A program made the position numbers and the translations under genes. From NCBI GenBank assembly GCA_011053245.1, contig DRGS01000111.1:1-23218 (forward strand): a stretch of DNA of 23,218 nucleotides, given 5' to 3'. The notes under the pieces were generated by a model that did not search any database, had not been told where the DNA came from, and saw only the letters and a list, made by a program, of their open reading frames with translations. Positions 7,051 to 15,748 of the stretch are shown here, in pieces. How positions within the stretch are numbered: the stretch's first letter is position 1; every line of letters starts with the position of its first letter. The DNA is from Phycisphaerales bacterium. Its GTDB lineage: Bacteria > Planctomycetota > Phycisphaerae > Sedimentisphaerales > Anaerohalosphaeraceae.

Positions 7051-7161
7051 CGTTGCGGGCATCAGAAAGCGGTTATTACCGTAAGCAGGGGTATATAAAG
7101 GAATGGATCGCAACAGGGAGATGGGACACAAAATAATAAAATGACCTGTCTCCCTTTTTTT
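7051..7161 (+). ncRNA. Candidate small RNA of about 110 nt
   Basis: The segment lies between a near-consensus promoter (7016-7044) and a terminator ending at 7161, in a gap between two convergent genes. A small hairpin CGGT-TATT-ACCG sits at 7070-7081. A 13-codon frame from 7104 would follow AAAGGA with no spacing, so translation is unlikely. It matches no riboswitch or known RNA family that I recognise. A trans-acting regulatory RNA is the simplest reading. Confidence 0.5.
7115..7161 (+). terminator. Terminator of the candidate small RNA
   Basis: AGGGAGA (7115-7121) pairs with TCTCCCT (7149-7155) and a run of seven Ts follows. The loop is long (27 bases), so the hairpin may fold differently inside. 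The T-run lies about 70 bases beyond the 3' end (7230) of the convergent minus-strand gene. Confidence 0.65.
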
Positions 7162-7229
7162 GCGCCTATTCCGGCATAATACGCTTGAGATCGCCGCAGG
7201 CAAATGGACATCTCGGATAGCTGCTGGTA

Positions 7230-7616
7230 CTATTTGCTGTTGGCTACTGGCGTGAGTTTTTCGATCTGTTCCACCAATGCATCCATATCACATGGTTTGG
7301 CGAACATAATATTACCGCCGACGACATGGTTGCTGCCAACTTCATTATCCTTTGAGATCAGACCTGTAAGGAAAATTATGGGGATATTTTGGGTCTGAGA
7401 GTGGCCTTTGAGTTTCTCGGCGACTTGTCCACCATCCATATCAGGCATAGAAATATCTAATATCACAATATCCGGACGTTTTGACACGGCAAGCTGAATA
7501 CCTTCAAGCCCGGTATCCGCCGTAAGGACACCATAACCCCGTATATCAAGAAGCTCACCCATCAATGTCAGAACACCTTTGTCATCATCAATAACAAGAA
7601 TAGTCGATTTACTCAT
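7230..7616 (-). CDS. Single-domain response regulator (CheY-like receiver)
   Basis: I start this 128-residue protein at the ATG at 7616, where AGGA lies 7 bases upstream and the protein begins MSKSTILVIDDDKGV; an in-frame start at 7670 would add 18 unlikely cysteine-rich residues. All receiver landmarks are present: acidic pocket Asp10-Asp12, phospho-acceptor Asp54 in VILDISMPDMDG, Thr84 in FLTG and Lys107 in FAKP. There is no output domain, so it acts by protein contact or as a phosphorelay step. No histidine kinase gene is in the window. Confidence 0.9.
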   Translation of the reverse strand: MSKSTILVIDDDKGVLTLMGELLDIRGYGVLTADTGLEGIQLAVSKRPDIVILDISMPDMDGGQVAEKLKGHSQTQNIPIIFLTGLISKDNEVGSNHVVGGNIMFAKPCDMDALVEQIEKLTPVANSK

Positions 7617-7775
7617 ATTTTTTTCCTGACTTATCATACAATCACATTTACATTGCGAAATGGACATCAAATCCCATTACCATACTCTCTTAATTCGGCC
7701 AGATTGCGGACCGGTTTCATTAAAACATTAGAATTTATGTAGAAATTATTGTTTTTCTGACGCCCCCATCCACAG

Positions 7776-7793
7776 CCCGGCAGCCCAGCCGGG
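7776..7793 (-). terminator. GC-rich hairpin right after a minus-strand stop codon
   Basis: CCCGGC (7776-7781) and GCCGGG (7788-7793) form a 6-bp stem with a 6-base loop, immediately after the stop of the gene at 7794. No T-run follows directly on the minus strand, so it may be a weak terminator or a 3'-end stabiliser. Confidence 0.35.
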
Positions 7794-7982
7794 TCACTGG
7801 TCCTGTATTGCGAAGTTGGCTCCTTCGTCGGCTGTTGGCATGTAGGAACCGACAGGGCACAGAACCTTGCTTGGTTCGTCGCATCGTATGACAACCTTCC
7901 AGAGTGCGTCGAGAGCCTCTTTTTCGTGATCGCTTTCAGGGATCATCTTGACTATCGTCGGACTTTCAATTGATATCTTCAT
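7794..7982 (-). CDS. 62-residue hypothetical protein
   Basis: AAAAGGAG lies 7 bases before the ATG, an excellent ribosome site. The protein (MKISIESPTIVKMIPESDHE, then a short helix ALDALWKVVIRC, then SKVLCPVGSYMP) is soluble and has two cysteines. It begins 21 bases after the membrane mini-protein at 8004, so both are probably one transcript from the promoter at 8294-8325. Function unknown; I believe similar short proteins occur in other planctomycetes. Confidence 0.7.
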   Translation of the reverse strand: MKISIESPTIVKMIPESDHEKEALDALWKVVIRCDEPSKVLCPVGSYMPTADEGANFAIQDQ

Positions 7983-8003
7983 GTCATTTCTCCTTTTAAG
8001 GTA

Positions 8004-8192
8004 CTAACTATCGGTCGAATCAGTATTTTCAGGTTTGGAAAGTGCGATCACATTTATCACCGGATAAAGCAAAAAAACCACCAGCCAAAACCAGTACTCG
8101 ACCGCTATATCAGCGGCAAACCCGGCAATCGCCCAAATGACCCACACCGCCCCGAAAAAAGCTATGTTAAGAATAACTGCCACTGTCTTCAT
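8004..8192 (-). CDS. Small two-helix membrane protein
   Basis: A 62-residue protein with AAAGGAG 9 bases before the ATG. Two hydrophobic segments are visible (AVILNIAFFGAVWVIWAIAG and YWFWLVVFLLYPVINVIAL), joined by a short loop, with a hydrophilic acidic tail. It is the first gene of a likely two-gene operon with 7794. Function unknown. Confidence 0.7.
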   Translation of the reverse strand: MKTVAVILNIAFFGAVWVIWAIAGFAADIAVEYWFWLVVFLLYPVINVIALSKPENTDSTDS

Positions 8193-8293
8193 ATACGTCT
8201 TCTCCTTTCAACCTCAACAGCTTCACCCGCCTGCCCAAAGACAAGCGTTGCGATCTGATATTTACCAGCCCTCCTCACTTCACTTTGTCGCTA

Positions 8294-8325
8294 ATTATAG
8301 TAACATCTAACTATCGATTTGTCAA
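8294..8325 (-). promoter_or_regulatory. Candidate promoter for the two mini-protein genes
   Basis: On the minus strand TTGACA (8325-8320) is followed by the overlapping -10 options TACTAT (17-base spacer) and TATAAT (20-base spacer). The hexamers are good; the spacing leaves the exact -10 uncertain. Confidence 0.5.
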
Positions 8326-8402
8326 GGAATATTGTCGGATCAAGGTCGCCTCGCCCCTGTCAGGGTAATACCCATTGGATACTAAGGGTGAATACTCGTA
8401 TG

Positions 8403-10451
8403 TTACAGGGCCTCCCAACCCTTAAGCAGCCCGGTCCAGTTCGGATGCTCGCCCGCGATGTCTATCGCTTTAAAACCCTCCAGCAGTGGTTTTCTAACAT
8501 TTTCGTCAGCGGAACGCAGAAACAAATCCACTTTTGTTATGATCGCATCATCGGCCCCGACATCCTTCTTTTCCCTCAGTCGCTTACCGACAATTTCAAT
8601 AACCTTCTCGGTATTACCCTCTTTGAGATATACATCCACCAGCCACCCGCGAACCGTCCAAAGAAAATCGGATTGACCTTCCCCCTCGGCTTTTTTCTCT
8701 GCCATCTCTAACAATGCCCGTTGACGCGATCCATTATCGACACCTATCTTACCGGCCCATTCGACAACCACCGACGCCTTTTGACGGGCAAGTATCTCCT
8801 CCATCGCCTTCCAGGCTGCCTGCCCCTCATTGCCATTCATAGCCGATCTCTCAGCAAGCCATACAAGCTCTTCCTGGCCGCCAACCTCAGCGGCAAGCTC
8901 AGCTACCCTGCGCCTGACCGCTGCACTCGCATCGCCTTCGAGACCCAATGTTATGAACTGCGAAAAGGCCTTTTTCGCATCTATGTTGCTAAGTCCGGCA
9001 ACAGAAGCTTCTCTCACTGTGACATCATAGGATCTCAGACCCTTGGCAAACGCACTTTCAAAAAAGCGTATTGCACGAACTCTCGACTTGCTCTCCTGCC
9101 CACATAATTTAGCCATCTCAGTCAAGATAGTACCTGCGATCGGTTGCGAATCTTGAGCGGCCGTTTCATAGCGGCTGGAAAGTATCAGAAGGTATTTATC
9201 CAGCACACTGCTATCCAAACCGTTCAAACGCAATAGCTTGCCGATAACCTCTGCGCCCTTTCTGACCTTTAGTTCGTTGTCGCTGATAGCATAATCGCCG
9301 GCATGCTCAAGCGTCTCATCACGTACAGAAACGTCAAGTTCGATTTTGGTTCCCTCCGAAAATGCGAAATTGCACGCCTCTCCAAGCGCGTCAAATATTG
9401 CCAATCGCACATCTTCATGCTCTTCGACCTTGATCTGGGCCAGAAGCTTCTCGCCCGGATTACGCTTGGCCATATGATAAAGAACTCTGGCTGTCTCAAG
9501 CCTTACCCGTCTGTCCTCATCGGATACGAGAGACATCAATACCTCATCGAAGTTCTCCGGCAAAACTGTCGAAGCCGACCGCTGAGAAACCTTATCGATC
9601 GCCCACAGGGTCACATCGACAAGCTCGTGCCCCAGCCGTTCCGTAAGGATACGACCCCGCTCAGTCTCATCGGTACGCGAATACTCCTTATCCATCTCAG
9701 CAAGGCAAAGCTGACGCCACTGGTCGCGAGCAGCCTTAAGACGTCTTATCTCCGCCTCCTGAACAACCATGCGATCACGGACTATCTCGCTTGCTTTCTT
9801 TCTTTGCAGATCCCGCAACCTCGCCTTCCACTCGGCCCTGTCGCTAAAAACCGGCACCCATTCATTTAGTACCGACTCAGCCGCGGATGCTACTTCTTTG
9901 TCATCATCGTCCAGCAACTTTACCAATTCGGAAATAGCCGCCTTATCGGCCCAAAGCTTAAGAGCATCGATAGCATTGAAACGAACATTCCGATCACCGG
10001 TCTCTTCTCCACGTGCGATCTTGCCAAGTCTCCCTCCCACCTCCTTATAGTCAAAGATCAGCAACGCCTCCGCCGCCAACTTCACCTGCCCCTGATCGCC
10101 TTCGGTAAGCAATTTGAAAAGTGCAGGCATAAAGTCCTTACGATCACGAATAGACTTACCCCACGCCCGGCCCTTGATAAGCGCCATACATACCGCACGA
10201 CTGGCTCCGGGATTGTCCTGAGAACCTAACGCATCAAGCAGTATGGCCCGGGCATCCTTTTCCGGCCTGAGCAGCAATTCCACCGCGCCATAGATCCTGT
10301 CCTGTTCATTTGCACCGCTGAAAAGCGCACTTCTGGCTATGTGGAGTTGACGAACCTCATCGGACTCATCAGCGCCATTGTCGGCTCCACGGGCACAAAC
10401 ACCACCCAAAACGACGACAACGAGCAAAAATAAAAGATAAAAACGCCTCAA
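8403..10451 (-). CDS. Secreted HEAT-repeat protein
   Basis: A 682-residue protein starting at a TTG codon (10451); GGGGA lies 8 bases upstream and there is no better in-frame start. A signal peptide (LLFLLVVVVLGGVCARGA) is visible, so it is exported. Residues about 30-600 are helical repeats of the HEAT/armadillo type, for example AISELVKLLDDDDKEVASAA, VRLETARVLYHMAK and ASVAGLSNIDAKKAF. Such proteins are scaffolds for protein contacts and are abundant in planctomycetes. Residues about 190-280 are charged and may be coiled coil. No catalytic motif is seen. A promoter-like pair lies at 10498-10525. Confidence 0.8.
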   Translation of the reverse strand: MRRFYLLFLLVVVVLGGVCARGADNGADESDEVRQLHIARSALFSGANEQDRIYGAVELLLRPEKDARAILLDALGSQDNPGASRAVCMALIKGRAWGKSIRDRKDFMPALFKLLTEGDQGQVKLAAEALLIFDYKEVGGRLGKIARGEETGDRNVRFNAIDALKLWADKAAISELVKLLDDDDKEVASAAESVLNEWVPVFSDRAEWKARLRDLQRKKASEIVRDRMVVQEAEIRRLKAARDQWRQLCLAEMDKEYSRTDETERGRILTERLGHELVDVTLWAIDKVSQRSASTVLPENFDEVLMSLVSDEDRRVRLETARVLYHMAKRNPGEKLLAQIKVEEHEDVRLAIFDALGEACNFAFSEGTKIELDVSVRDETLEHAGDYAISDNELKVRKGAEVIGKLLRLNGLDSSVLDKYLLILSSRYETAAQDSQPIAGTILTEMAKLCGQESKSRVRAIRFFESAFAKGLRSYDVTVREASVAGLSNIDAKKAFSQFITLGLEGDASAAVRRRVAELAAEVGGQEELVWLAERSAMNGNEGQAAWKAMEEILARQKASVVVEWAGKIGVDNGSRQRALLEMAEKKAEGEGQSDFLWTVRGWLVDVYLKEGNTEKVIEIVGKRLREKKDVGADDAIITKVDLFLRSADENVRKPLLEGFKAIDIAGEHPNWTGLLKGWEAL

Positions 10452-10497
10452 AGCAATTCCCCGATCATCGGAAACTTAAAAAATACTCTCAGCTTCT

Positions 10498-10525
10498 ATT
10501 CTATATACAAACCGCCTGACGTCAA
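10498..10525 (-). promoter_or_regulatory. Candidate promoter for the HEAT-repeat gene
   Basis: On the minus strand TTGACG (10525-10520) and TAGAAT (10503-10498) are 16 bases apart, each one mismatch from consensus, 47 bases before the TTG start. Confidence 0.5.
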
Positions 10526-10923
10526 CTCCGAACATGCGATTATATGAGATTTTAACGGACGCAACTGCCGCAAACACGGTTGCTCATTCAATTTATACCA
10601 GCACCTGATAATATACATCGTCATTTCACATACGGTAAATCAACAACTTCTCCATATTACGCAAACTTTTACGGTAAGTTCGACCGGAAAATACACCCTG
10701 TTTTACCAGCAAAAAATATTTTGTGCTTACCCGCCTTAACATTCAGCAACTTTTTTTTGACCAACGCCCTATAATATCTTTGTTCGCCCTGAGAAAAAGA
10801 CCGGTTTAATACTTTTTTTCAAAATGCCTGTTTTTTCGCCCATTTTGACTAACTTATCTAACTTAACATGGCCGATATCTGGGTATGGCAATTAAGTTAA
10901 CTACATTAACGGAGAATGGAATC
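10526..10923. other. Divergent intergenic region without a recognised gene
   Basis: This AT-rich stretch separates the HEAT gene (minus) from the PilZ gene (plus). I see no tRNA, long inverted repeat or convincing plus-strand promoter. TTGACT near 10849 lacks a good -10 at the right distance, and TATAAT near 10771 lacks a properly spaced -35. Confidence 0.4.
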
Positions 10924-11244
10924 ATGGAAACAACCGTAGTTGAACAACGCACGGACACGCGATCGGAATTATCATGGCCAGTCAGCATCTGGCTACCTGA
11001 AGCAAACAGGTTTTTCAATGGAAGAAGCGTTAACGTCAGCAAAGGTGGGGTGTTTATTTCAGTGCCTATGACCACACCGATAAGAGCTGGCCATACGGTA
11101 GAAATAAATTTCCCACGTACAATGTCCCTTGCAAAGCAAAAAGGGCAGTACGCAAGAATAAAGAACGGTAAGGTACTCAGAGTTGACAGGAAAAATGTCC
11201 TCGAAGGTACCAATATCGGCATGGCAGTGCAGTTTGTATCTTAG
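10924..11244 (+). CDS. PilZ-domain protein (probable c-di-GMP receptor)
   Basis: I start at the ATG at 10924, where GGAG lies 9 bases upstream; an in-frame start at 10885 has no ribosome site. The 106-residue protein is a bare PilZ domain with both c-di-GMP motifs intact: RxxxR as RTDTR (Arg9 and Arg13) and NxSxxG as NVSKGG (Asn37, Ser39, Gly42). PilZ proteins change partner binding when they bind the second messenger and typically control motility, adhesion or polysaccharide export. It precedes an Rcp1-type response regulator but the gap is over 300 bases. Confidence 0.9.
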   Translation: METTVVEQRTDTRSELSWPVSIWLPEANRFFNGRSVNVSKGGVFISVPMTTPIRAGHTVEINFPRTMSLAKQKGQYARIKNGKVLRVDRKNVLEGTNIGMAVQFVS

Positions 11245-11414
11245 CATGACACGATAAACAGCGATTCTGCACACTTGTGGACTTATAAAAACAGCCGATC
11301 AAGGACGATAAGCTGCAGGGTATACGGCACCTAAGGAACGACATCTGCGAATGTTCTTTATAAACTGTAAACATTGAGATCCCATATTTCCACGTGGTGT
11401 GGGTTTACCATACC

Positions 11415-11440
11415 GGCTGATTGCCTCCGGGCAATCAGCC
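11415..11440 (+). terminator. Hairpin with TCCG loop in the PilZ-to-regulator gap
   Basis: GGCTGATTGCC (11415-11425) pairs perfectly with GGCAATCAGCC (11430-11440) around a stable TCCG loop and is followed by TCTTTC. The T-run is poor, so it may be a terminator or a leader structure for the gene at 11580. The remaining 11245-11579 sequence shows no gene. Confidence 0.55.
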
Positions 11441-11579
11441 TCTTTCATGCGCACTGCCTCCTGTATCAAACCGGACAATTGAACATTAACCGTCTTGTAG
11501 GAGTATACTCCAGTGTAAACCCTTTCAGGATGCCTGCAATAGCGGGGATGATTGTGTTTGAAGGGAGGGATGCGAAAAG

Positions 11580-12035
11580 ATGAGGAAAGAAGTAGTCATT
11601 ATTATTGCCGAGGACGACATTGGCCATTTCGTGCTGACCAAAAGGTATTTCCGTAGCCTTGGCCTTTGCAACGAGATCATGAGGCTTGCCGATGGACAGG
11701 AAGTTCTTGATTTCTTTTATACCGAAAGCGGGTCGCCGAGGATGGATCCAGGCAAGCAATATGTGCTGATGCTCGATATTAGGATGCCGGGTATAGACGG
11801 CGTTGAGGTTCTGGAGACTATCCGTGGCGATGGGAAGATCAAGAACCTGCCCGTCATCATGCTGACAACAACAGATAATTCTCATGAGATCGAACGATGC
11901 TACAAGCTCGGATGCACTGCCTATATAGTCAAACCCGTCAAATACAGTACCTATATCGACGCGATGCGCAAAGTTGGCCTGTATCCCTCTATGGTACAAG
12001 ATGGCGTAAGGCTCATCTCAAAATGCCCGGCGTAA
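11580..12035 (+). CDS. Rcp1-type single-domain response regulator
   Basis: A 151-residue receiver protein. It has the acidic pocket Glu11-Asp12-Asp13 (IIIAEDDIGH), phospho-acceptor Asp66 in LMLDIRMPGIDG, Thr96 in MLTTTD and Lys118 in VKPV. The insertion between strand two and the phospho-site (DFFYTESGSPRMDPGKQ) is typical of Rcp1-like regulators that pair with phytochrome-type or hybrid kinases. There is no output domain. GGGAGG stands 11 bases before the ATG. No kinase gene is adjacent. Confidence 0.9.
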   Translation: MRKEVVIIIAEDDIGHFVLTKRYFRSLGLCNEIMRLADGQEVLDFFYTESGSPRMDPGKQYVLMLDIRMPGIDGVEVLETIRGDGKIKNLPVIMLTTTDNSHEIERCYKLGCTAYIVKPVKYSTYIDAMRKVGLYPSMVQDGVRLISKCPA

Positions 12036-12251
12036 AAACAATCATTTTGCTGTAATATAGCTCTCCGGCACGCCGTTTACGGCAAGCAACTGCCAAATTG
12101 GCATAAACCTCTCATTTCCGGTTAACCATAAAGTCTTTCCGTTAAAGTATTTACATCTTTGCGTCGGTTGGGCACACAATTTGCATTTCACTACTCATAG
12201 AGTTTTTACAGGGCTGTATACCGCCCTAAATTGAAGATAGAAAGGTTTGCA

Positions 12252-14837
12252 ATGAAATTCGATAAATTCACTATGAAAGCCCAGGAAGCTCTCGCCAGTG
12301 CGCAGCAGCTCGCCATGGCAAGGTCCAACACCGTTATGTCCTCCCTGCACCTGCTTAGCGTGCTATGCGATGACGACGATGGCGTAGTGGTCATGATACT
12401 CAAGAAGATCGGCGCCAACGTAGCCCGCATAAAGGAAATGGTCGCAGGTGAGATCGACCGCCTGCCCACAGGCAAGGCAAGCGGACAAATGCTGATGCCC
12501 GAACCTGCTTTTGGTGAGGTCGTCCTCGATGCCCAGAACCGCGCCGACAAGATGGGCGATGAATACTTAAGCGTCGAACATCTTTTTGTATCGCTCGCCG
12601 AAGTTAACGGCCAAGCCAAAGAAGTACTAAGCGTAAACGCAATAACCGCCCAACAGGTCGAAGCGGCGCTTAAGCAGATACGCGGCGGAGAAAAGATAAC
12701 CGACGACAACCCCGAAGCAAAATACAAGGCTCTTGAGAAATACGGTATCGACCTGCTCGAAATGGCCCGCAAAGGCAAACTCGACCCGGTGATAGGACGC
12801 GAAGAAGAGATACGCCGATGCATGCAAGTACTAAATCGCAGGACCAAGAACAACCCCGTACTCATCGGCGAACCCGGCGTCGGCAAAACCGCCATAGCAG
12901 AAGGTTTAGCCCAGCGGATAGTCGCAGGTGACGTCCCCACCGGACTGAAAAGCAAAAGGGTCATCGCACTTGACATGGGTTCGCTCATCGCCGGTACAAA
13001 ATACAGAGGCGAATTCGAGGACCGCTTCAAAGCCGTACTAAAGGAAGTCATCGCCTCCGAAGGCGAGATCATACTCTTCATAGACGAACTCCACACCATC
13101 GTAGGCGCCGGAAAAGCCGAAGGCTCCGTCGACGCCGGCAACCTTCTAAAACCATCCCTTGCCCGCGGCGAACTAAGATGCATAGGAGCTACCACAACTG
13201 ACGAATACCGAAAATACATCGAAACAGACGCCGCCCTCGAAAGACGCTTTCAGCCCATCACGATCGACCCGCCAACCGTCGAAGAGACCATCGCTATCCT
13301 GCGGGGCCTAAAGGACAAATACGATACCCACCACGGCGTTCGCATCACCGATTCGGCTCTCGTCGCCGCCGCCACACTGTCAAACCGATACATAGCCGAC
13401 CGCTGGCTGCCCGACAAAGCCATCGACCTCATCGACGAAGCCGCGTCAAAACTGCGTATCGAAAATGATTCTCTGCCCGCCGAACTTGACATCATCCGGC
13501 GAAAAATAATGCAACTGCAGATCGAACTCGAAGCCTTAAAAAAAGAAACCGATCCAGCAAGTGCCCAGCGTCTGAAAAAGAGCGAAAAGGAATTAGCCGA
13601 TCTTCAGGAAAGCAACAACAAACTTACCGCTCGATGGGAAGCCGACAGAGAAGACATTAACAAACTCAAAGCGATCAAAGAAAAAATAGCCGACGCTCAA
13701 ACCGAATTTGAAGCCGCCCAGCGAAAAGGGGACCTCGAAACCGCTGCGCGTTTGAAATACGGCACGATAGCCGAACTCAGCAAAGAGCTTACCCAAGCCG
13801 AAAAAACTCTCGCCAATTCCAACGGATCAAAGACCATCCACAATGAAGTAACCGCCGAACAGATCGCCTCGGTAGTCGCGAAATGGACGGGCATTCCGGT
13901 CGTACGCCTGCTCAGCGGCGAACGCGATAAGCTCATGAAGATGGAAGAGTACATTCAAAAACAGGTCGTGGGCCAGGACGAAGCCGTCTCGGCGATATGC
14001 AACGCCGTCAGAAGAAACCGATCCGGCCTCGGCGACCCCGACAGACCGATAGGCGTATTTCTGTTCCTCGGACCAACCGGCGTCGGCAAGACCGAACTGT
14101 CAAAAGCCCTCGCCGATTACCTCTTCAACGACCCCAACTGCATGGTGCGAATCGACATGAGCGAATTCATGGAATCCCATTCCGTAGCAAGACTCATCGG
14201 AGCCCCCCCCGGATACGTCGGCTTCGATCAGGGCGGAAGACTCACCGAAGCCGTCCGCAGAAAACCATACTCCGTAATACTGCTCGATGAAGTCGAAAAG
14301 GCACACATGGACGTTTTCAATGTCCTGCTCCAGGTCTTCGACGACGGAAGGCTCACCGACGGCAAGGGCAGAACCGTCGACTTCAAAAACACCGTTATAA
14401 TCATGACCAGCAATTTCGCCGGCGAGCAGATACAGGAAATGACCGAAGACTTAGGTGCCGACTGGGAGATAGAGGCCCACGTCAAGGACGCCCTCAAACA
14501 ATGTTTCAGACCCGAGTTCCTCAATCGTATCGACGAGACGATCGTATTCCACATGCTCACCCACGACGACCTGCGAAAGATAGTCGACATCCAACTTGGT
14601 TATCTTGCCAAACGCCTAAAAGCCCGAAACCTCGACGTAACATTTACTGACAATGCCCGAAAGCAGATCATCGACGAAGGATACGATCCCGCCTATGGTG
14701 CAAGACCGCTAAAAAGAACCATCCAGCAAAGAGTGGAAAATCGACTCGCCACAGAGTTACTAGCCGGACGTTTCACCGACGGCGACAAAATACAGGTAGA
14801 CGCCACCGGCCACGCATTCACTTTCGAAAAAATTTAA
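12252..14837 (+). CDS. clpB: ClpB protein disaggregase
   Basis: An 861-residue AAA+ chaperone that, with DnaK, pulls proteins out of aggregates. I start at the ATG at 12252 (AAAGG 8 bases upstream; [14 protein letters not shown]) rather than an in-frame TTG at 12231. Domains in order: Clp-N (1-145), first AAA+ with Walker A GEPGVGKT (206-213) and Walker B LFIDELHT (about 275-282), the ClpB-specific coiled-coil middle domain (about 405-525), second AAA+ with [17 protein letters not shown] and the sensor region FLNRIDE, and a C-terminal domain with GARPLKR. Length is normal for ClpB. No CIRCE operator or obvious heat-shock promoter is visible upstream. Confidence 0.97.
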   Translation: MKFDKFTMKAQEALASAQQLAMARSNTVMSSLHLLSVLCDDDDGVVVMILKKIGANVARIKEMVAGEIDRLPTGKASGQMLMPEPAFGEVVLDAQNRADKMGDEYLSVEHLFVSLAEVNGQAKEVLSVNAITAQQVEAALKQIRGGEKITDDNPEAKYKALEKYGIDLLEMARKGKLDPVIGREEEIRRCMQVLNRRTKNNPVLIGEPGVGKTAIAEGLAQRIVAGDVPTGLKSKRVIALDMGSLIAGTKYRGEFEDRFKAVLKEVIASEGEIILFIDELHTIVGAGKAEGSVDAGNLLKPSLARGELRCIGATTTDEYRKYIETDAALERRFQPITIDPPTVEETIAILRGLKDKYDTHHGVRITDSALVAAATLSNRYIADRWLPDKAIDLIDEAASKLRIENDSLPAELDIIRRKIMQLQIELEALKKETDPASAQRLKKSEKELADLQESNNKLTARWEADREDINKLKAIKEKIADAQTEFEAAQRKGDLETAARLKYGTIAELSKELTQAEKTLANSNGSKTIHNEVTAEQIASVVAKWTGIPVVRLLSGERDKLMKMEEYIQKQVVGQDEAVSAICNAVRRNRSGLGDPDRPIGVFLFLGPTGVGKTELSKALADYLFNDPNCMVRIDMSEFMESHSVARLIGAPPGYVGFDQGGRLTEAVRRKPYSVILLDEVEKAHMDVFNVLLQVFDDGRLTDGKGRTVDFKNTVIIMTSNFAGEQIQEMTEDLGADWEIEAHVKDALKQCFRPEFLNRIDETIVFHMLTHDDLRKIVDIQLGYLAKRLKARNLDVTFTDNARKQIIDEGYDPAYGARPLKRTIQQRVENRLATELLAGRFTDGDKIQVDATGHAFTFEKI

Positions 14838-14900
14838 CCCGCCACGCCCAAACTTACTTGGCCGTACTTCAATCGTAATTTAGTCCTAACCGTGGAAAGA

Positions 14901-14923
14901 GGGAACGCTGTTATTGCGTTCCC
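14901..14923. terminator. Hairpin between clpB and a convergent small gene
   Basis: GGGAACGC (14901-14908) pairs with GCGTTCCC (14916-14923) around a 7-base loop. On the minus strand it is followed by TCTTTCC, on the plus strand by CCGCCC, so it fits the minus-strand gene at 14945 better and may serve both. Confidence 0.5.
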
Positions 14924-14944
14924 CCGCCCTCCAGTCGGATTTAA

Positions 14945-15151
14945 TCATGATGTGTGACATGCATTTGAGCAGTAGTAACACCCATTAGATTGAGGATAGT
15001 ACTTCTTTGCTTCTCTCACGGCTCCGGCGCAACCAGAAAAAGTTCCCAGGTATATTCTGTTTTCTGAATTTGGCATATAAGAACATCCTGATCTGTGTAC
15101 TTCATGGTCGCCGTTAGCTTGCGCATTTTTGTTTACATAGTATTTATGCAT
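14945..15151 (-). CDS. Cys-rich small conserved protein
   Basis: A 68-residue protein with six cysteines (HRSGCSYMP, FSGCAGAV, NGCYYCSNACHTS). I recognise the layout YYVNxNAQxNGDHEVHxxxC...YPQxNGCYYCSxxCHT from short hypothetical proteins scattered across many bacterial phyla, a distribution typical of mobile genes. The conserved His and Cys residues suggest metal binding or disulphides. There is no signal peptide. Function unknown. Confidence 0.8.
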   Translation of the reverse strand: MHKYYVNKNAQANGDHEVHRSGCSYMPNSENRIYLGTFSGCAGAVREAKKYYPQSNGCYYCSNACHTS

Positions 15152-15260
15152 AATAAAACTTTCTTTGAAAAATGTATTAATTGACTTTTTAATCTATCCT
15201 GTGACAATTACTTTTAGCCACCGATAAGATTAACACCCAGCTAATCAACAAGCGAATGGA

Positions 15261-15292
15261 TCAGGGTAGAACCCTAAGACTCTGTACCCTGA
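15261..15292. other. Inverted repeat of unknown role
   Basis: TCAGGGTA (15261-15268) and TACCCTGA (15285-15292) form an 8-bp stem with a 16-base loop in the gap downstream of the minus-strand gene at 15321. No T-run follows on either strand. Confidence 0.35.
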
Positions 15293-15320
15293 ACCATGCA
15301 CTCAGATTACCAAAAAACTT

Positions 15321-15464
15321 TTATTTCTTTCCTTTCTTTCTGTCTGGCCGCTGAGTTAACGCAGAGGCGGCGGTACTCTTAGCTCTTTTTGAGGTTCCTT
15401 TGCTTCGCAGTTGTTGGGAAGCAATTTTGCCTACTCGTTTTGAGGTCTGTTCATTTCTAGCCAT
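15321..15464 (-). CDS. 47-residue basic conserved mini-protein
   Basis: The frame starts at an ATG at 15464 with GGAG 8 bases upstream and ends at TAA (15323-15321). The protein begins MARNEQTSKRVGKIASQQLR and continues KSTAASALTQRPDRKKGKK. I recognise this pattern (TSxKVxxxASKxL...KSxAASALTQ...K) from a widespread family of very short basic proteins, often plasmid- or island-borne, with no known function. It is close to the foreign-looking operon that starts at 15749 on the other strand. Confidence 0.75.
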   Translation of the reverse strand: MARNEQTSKRVGKIASQQLRSKGTSKRAKSTAASALTQRPDRKKGKK

Positions 15465-15748
15465 AATTTAAACTCCATACTAAAATTAACCATCGTACGA
15501 CTGATCTGCTAACATTGTCAGCACCAGTCCTGTATAGCCGAGAGGAAACGCCTCCTCCCAGATTTCACATTCTTTCTACGAGAAAACCAAACATCTGAAT
15601 CAAATGCTCGTTCAACGACTTTCTACTATTAATGCCGACGAAAATGAGTTTTTTGCCACTAATGCGGAAATTTTTTTGTTTTTCCCGGCATATATGTATA
15701 GAATGCCACTGTAGCGGGTAGTTTTCGACATCAAAGTAAGGTCGTTAA

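Noticed and set aside
7104..7145. 13-codon peptide in the orphan transcript
   Set aside because: AAAGGA abuts the ATG without spacing and the frame overlaps the terminator stem.
7667..7894. Minus-strand 75-codon frame between the regulator and the mini-protein
   Set aside because: It has no good ribosome site, overlaps the well-supported gene at 7794 in another frame, and crosses the GC hairpin at 7776.
12060..12251. Heat-shock control (CIRCE or sigma-32 promoter) of clpB
   Set aside because: I found no TTAGCACTC-N9-GAGTGCTAA element and no CTTGAA/CCCCAT pair in the upstream region.
12206..13219. Long minus-strand frame antisense to clpB (337 codons)
   Set aside because: It is a shadow of the GC-rich clpB codons; the plus strand encodes complete ClpB motifs through the same bases.
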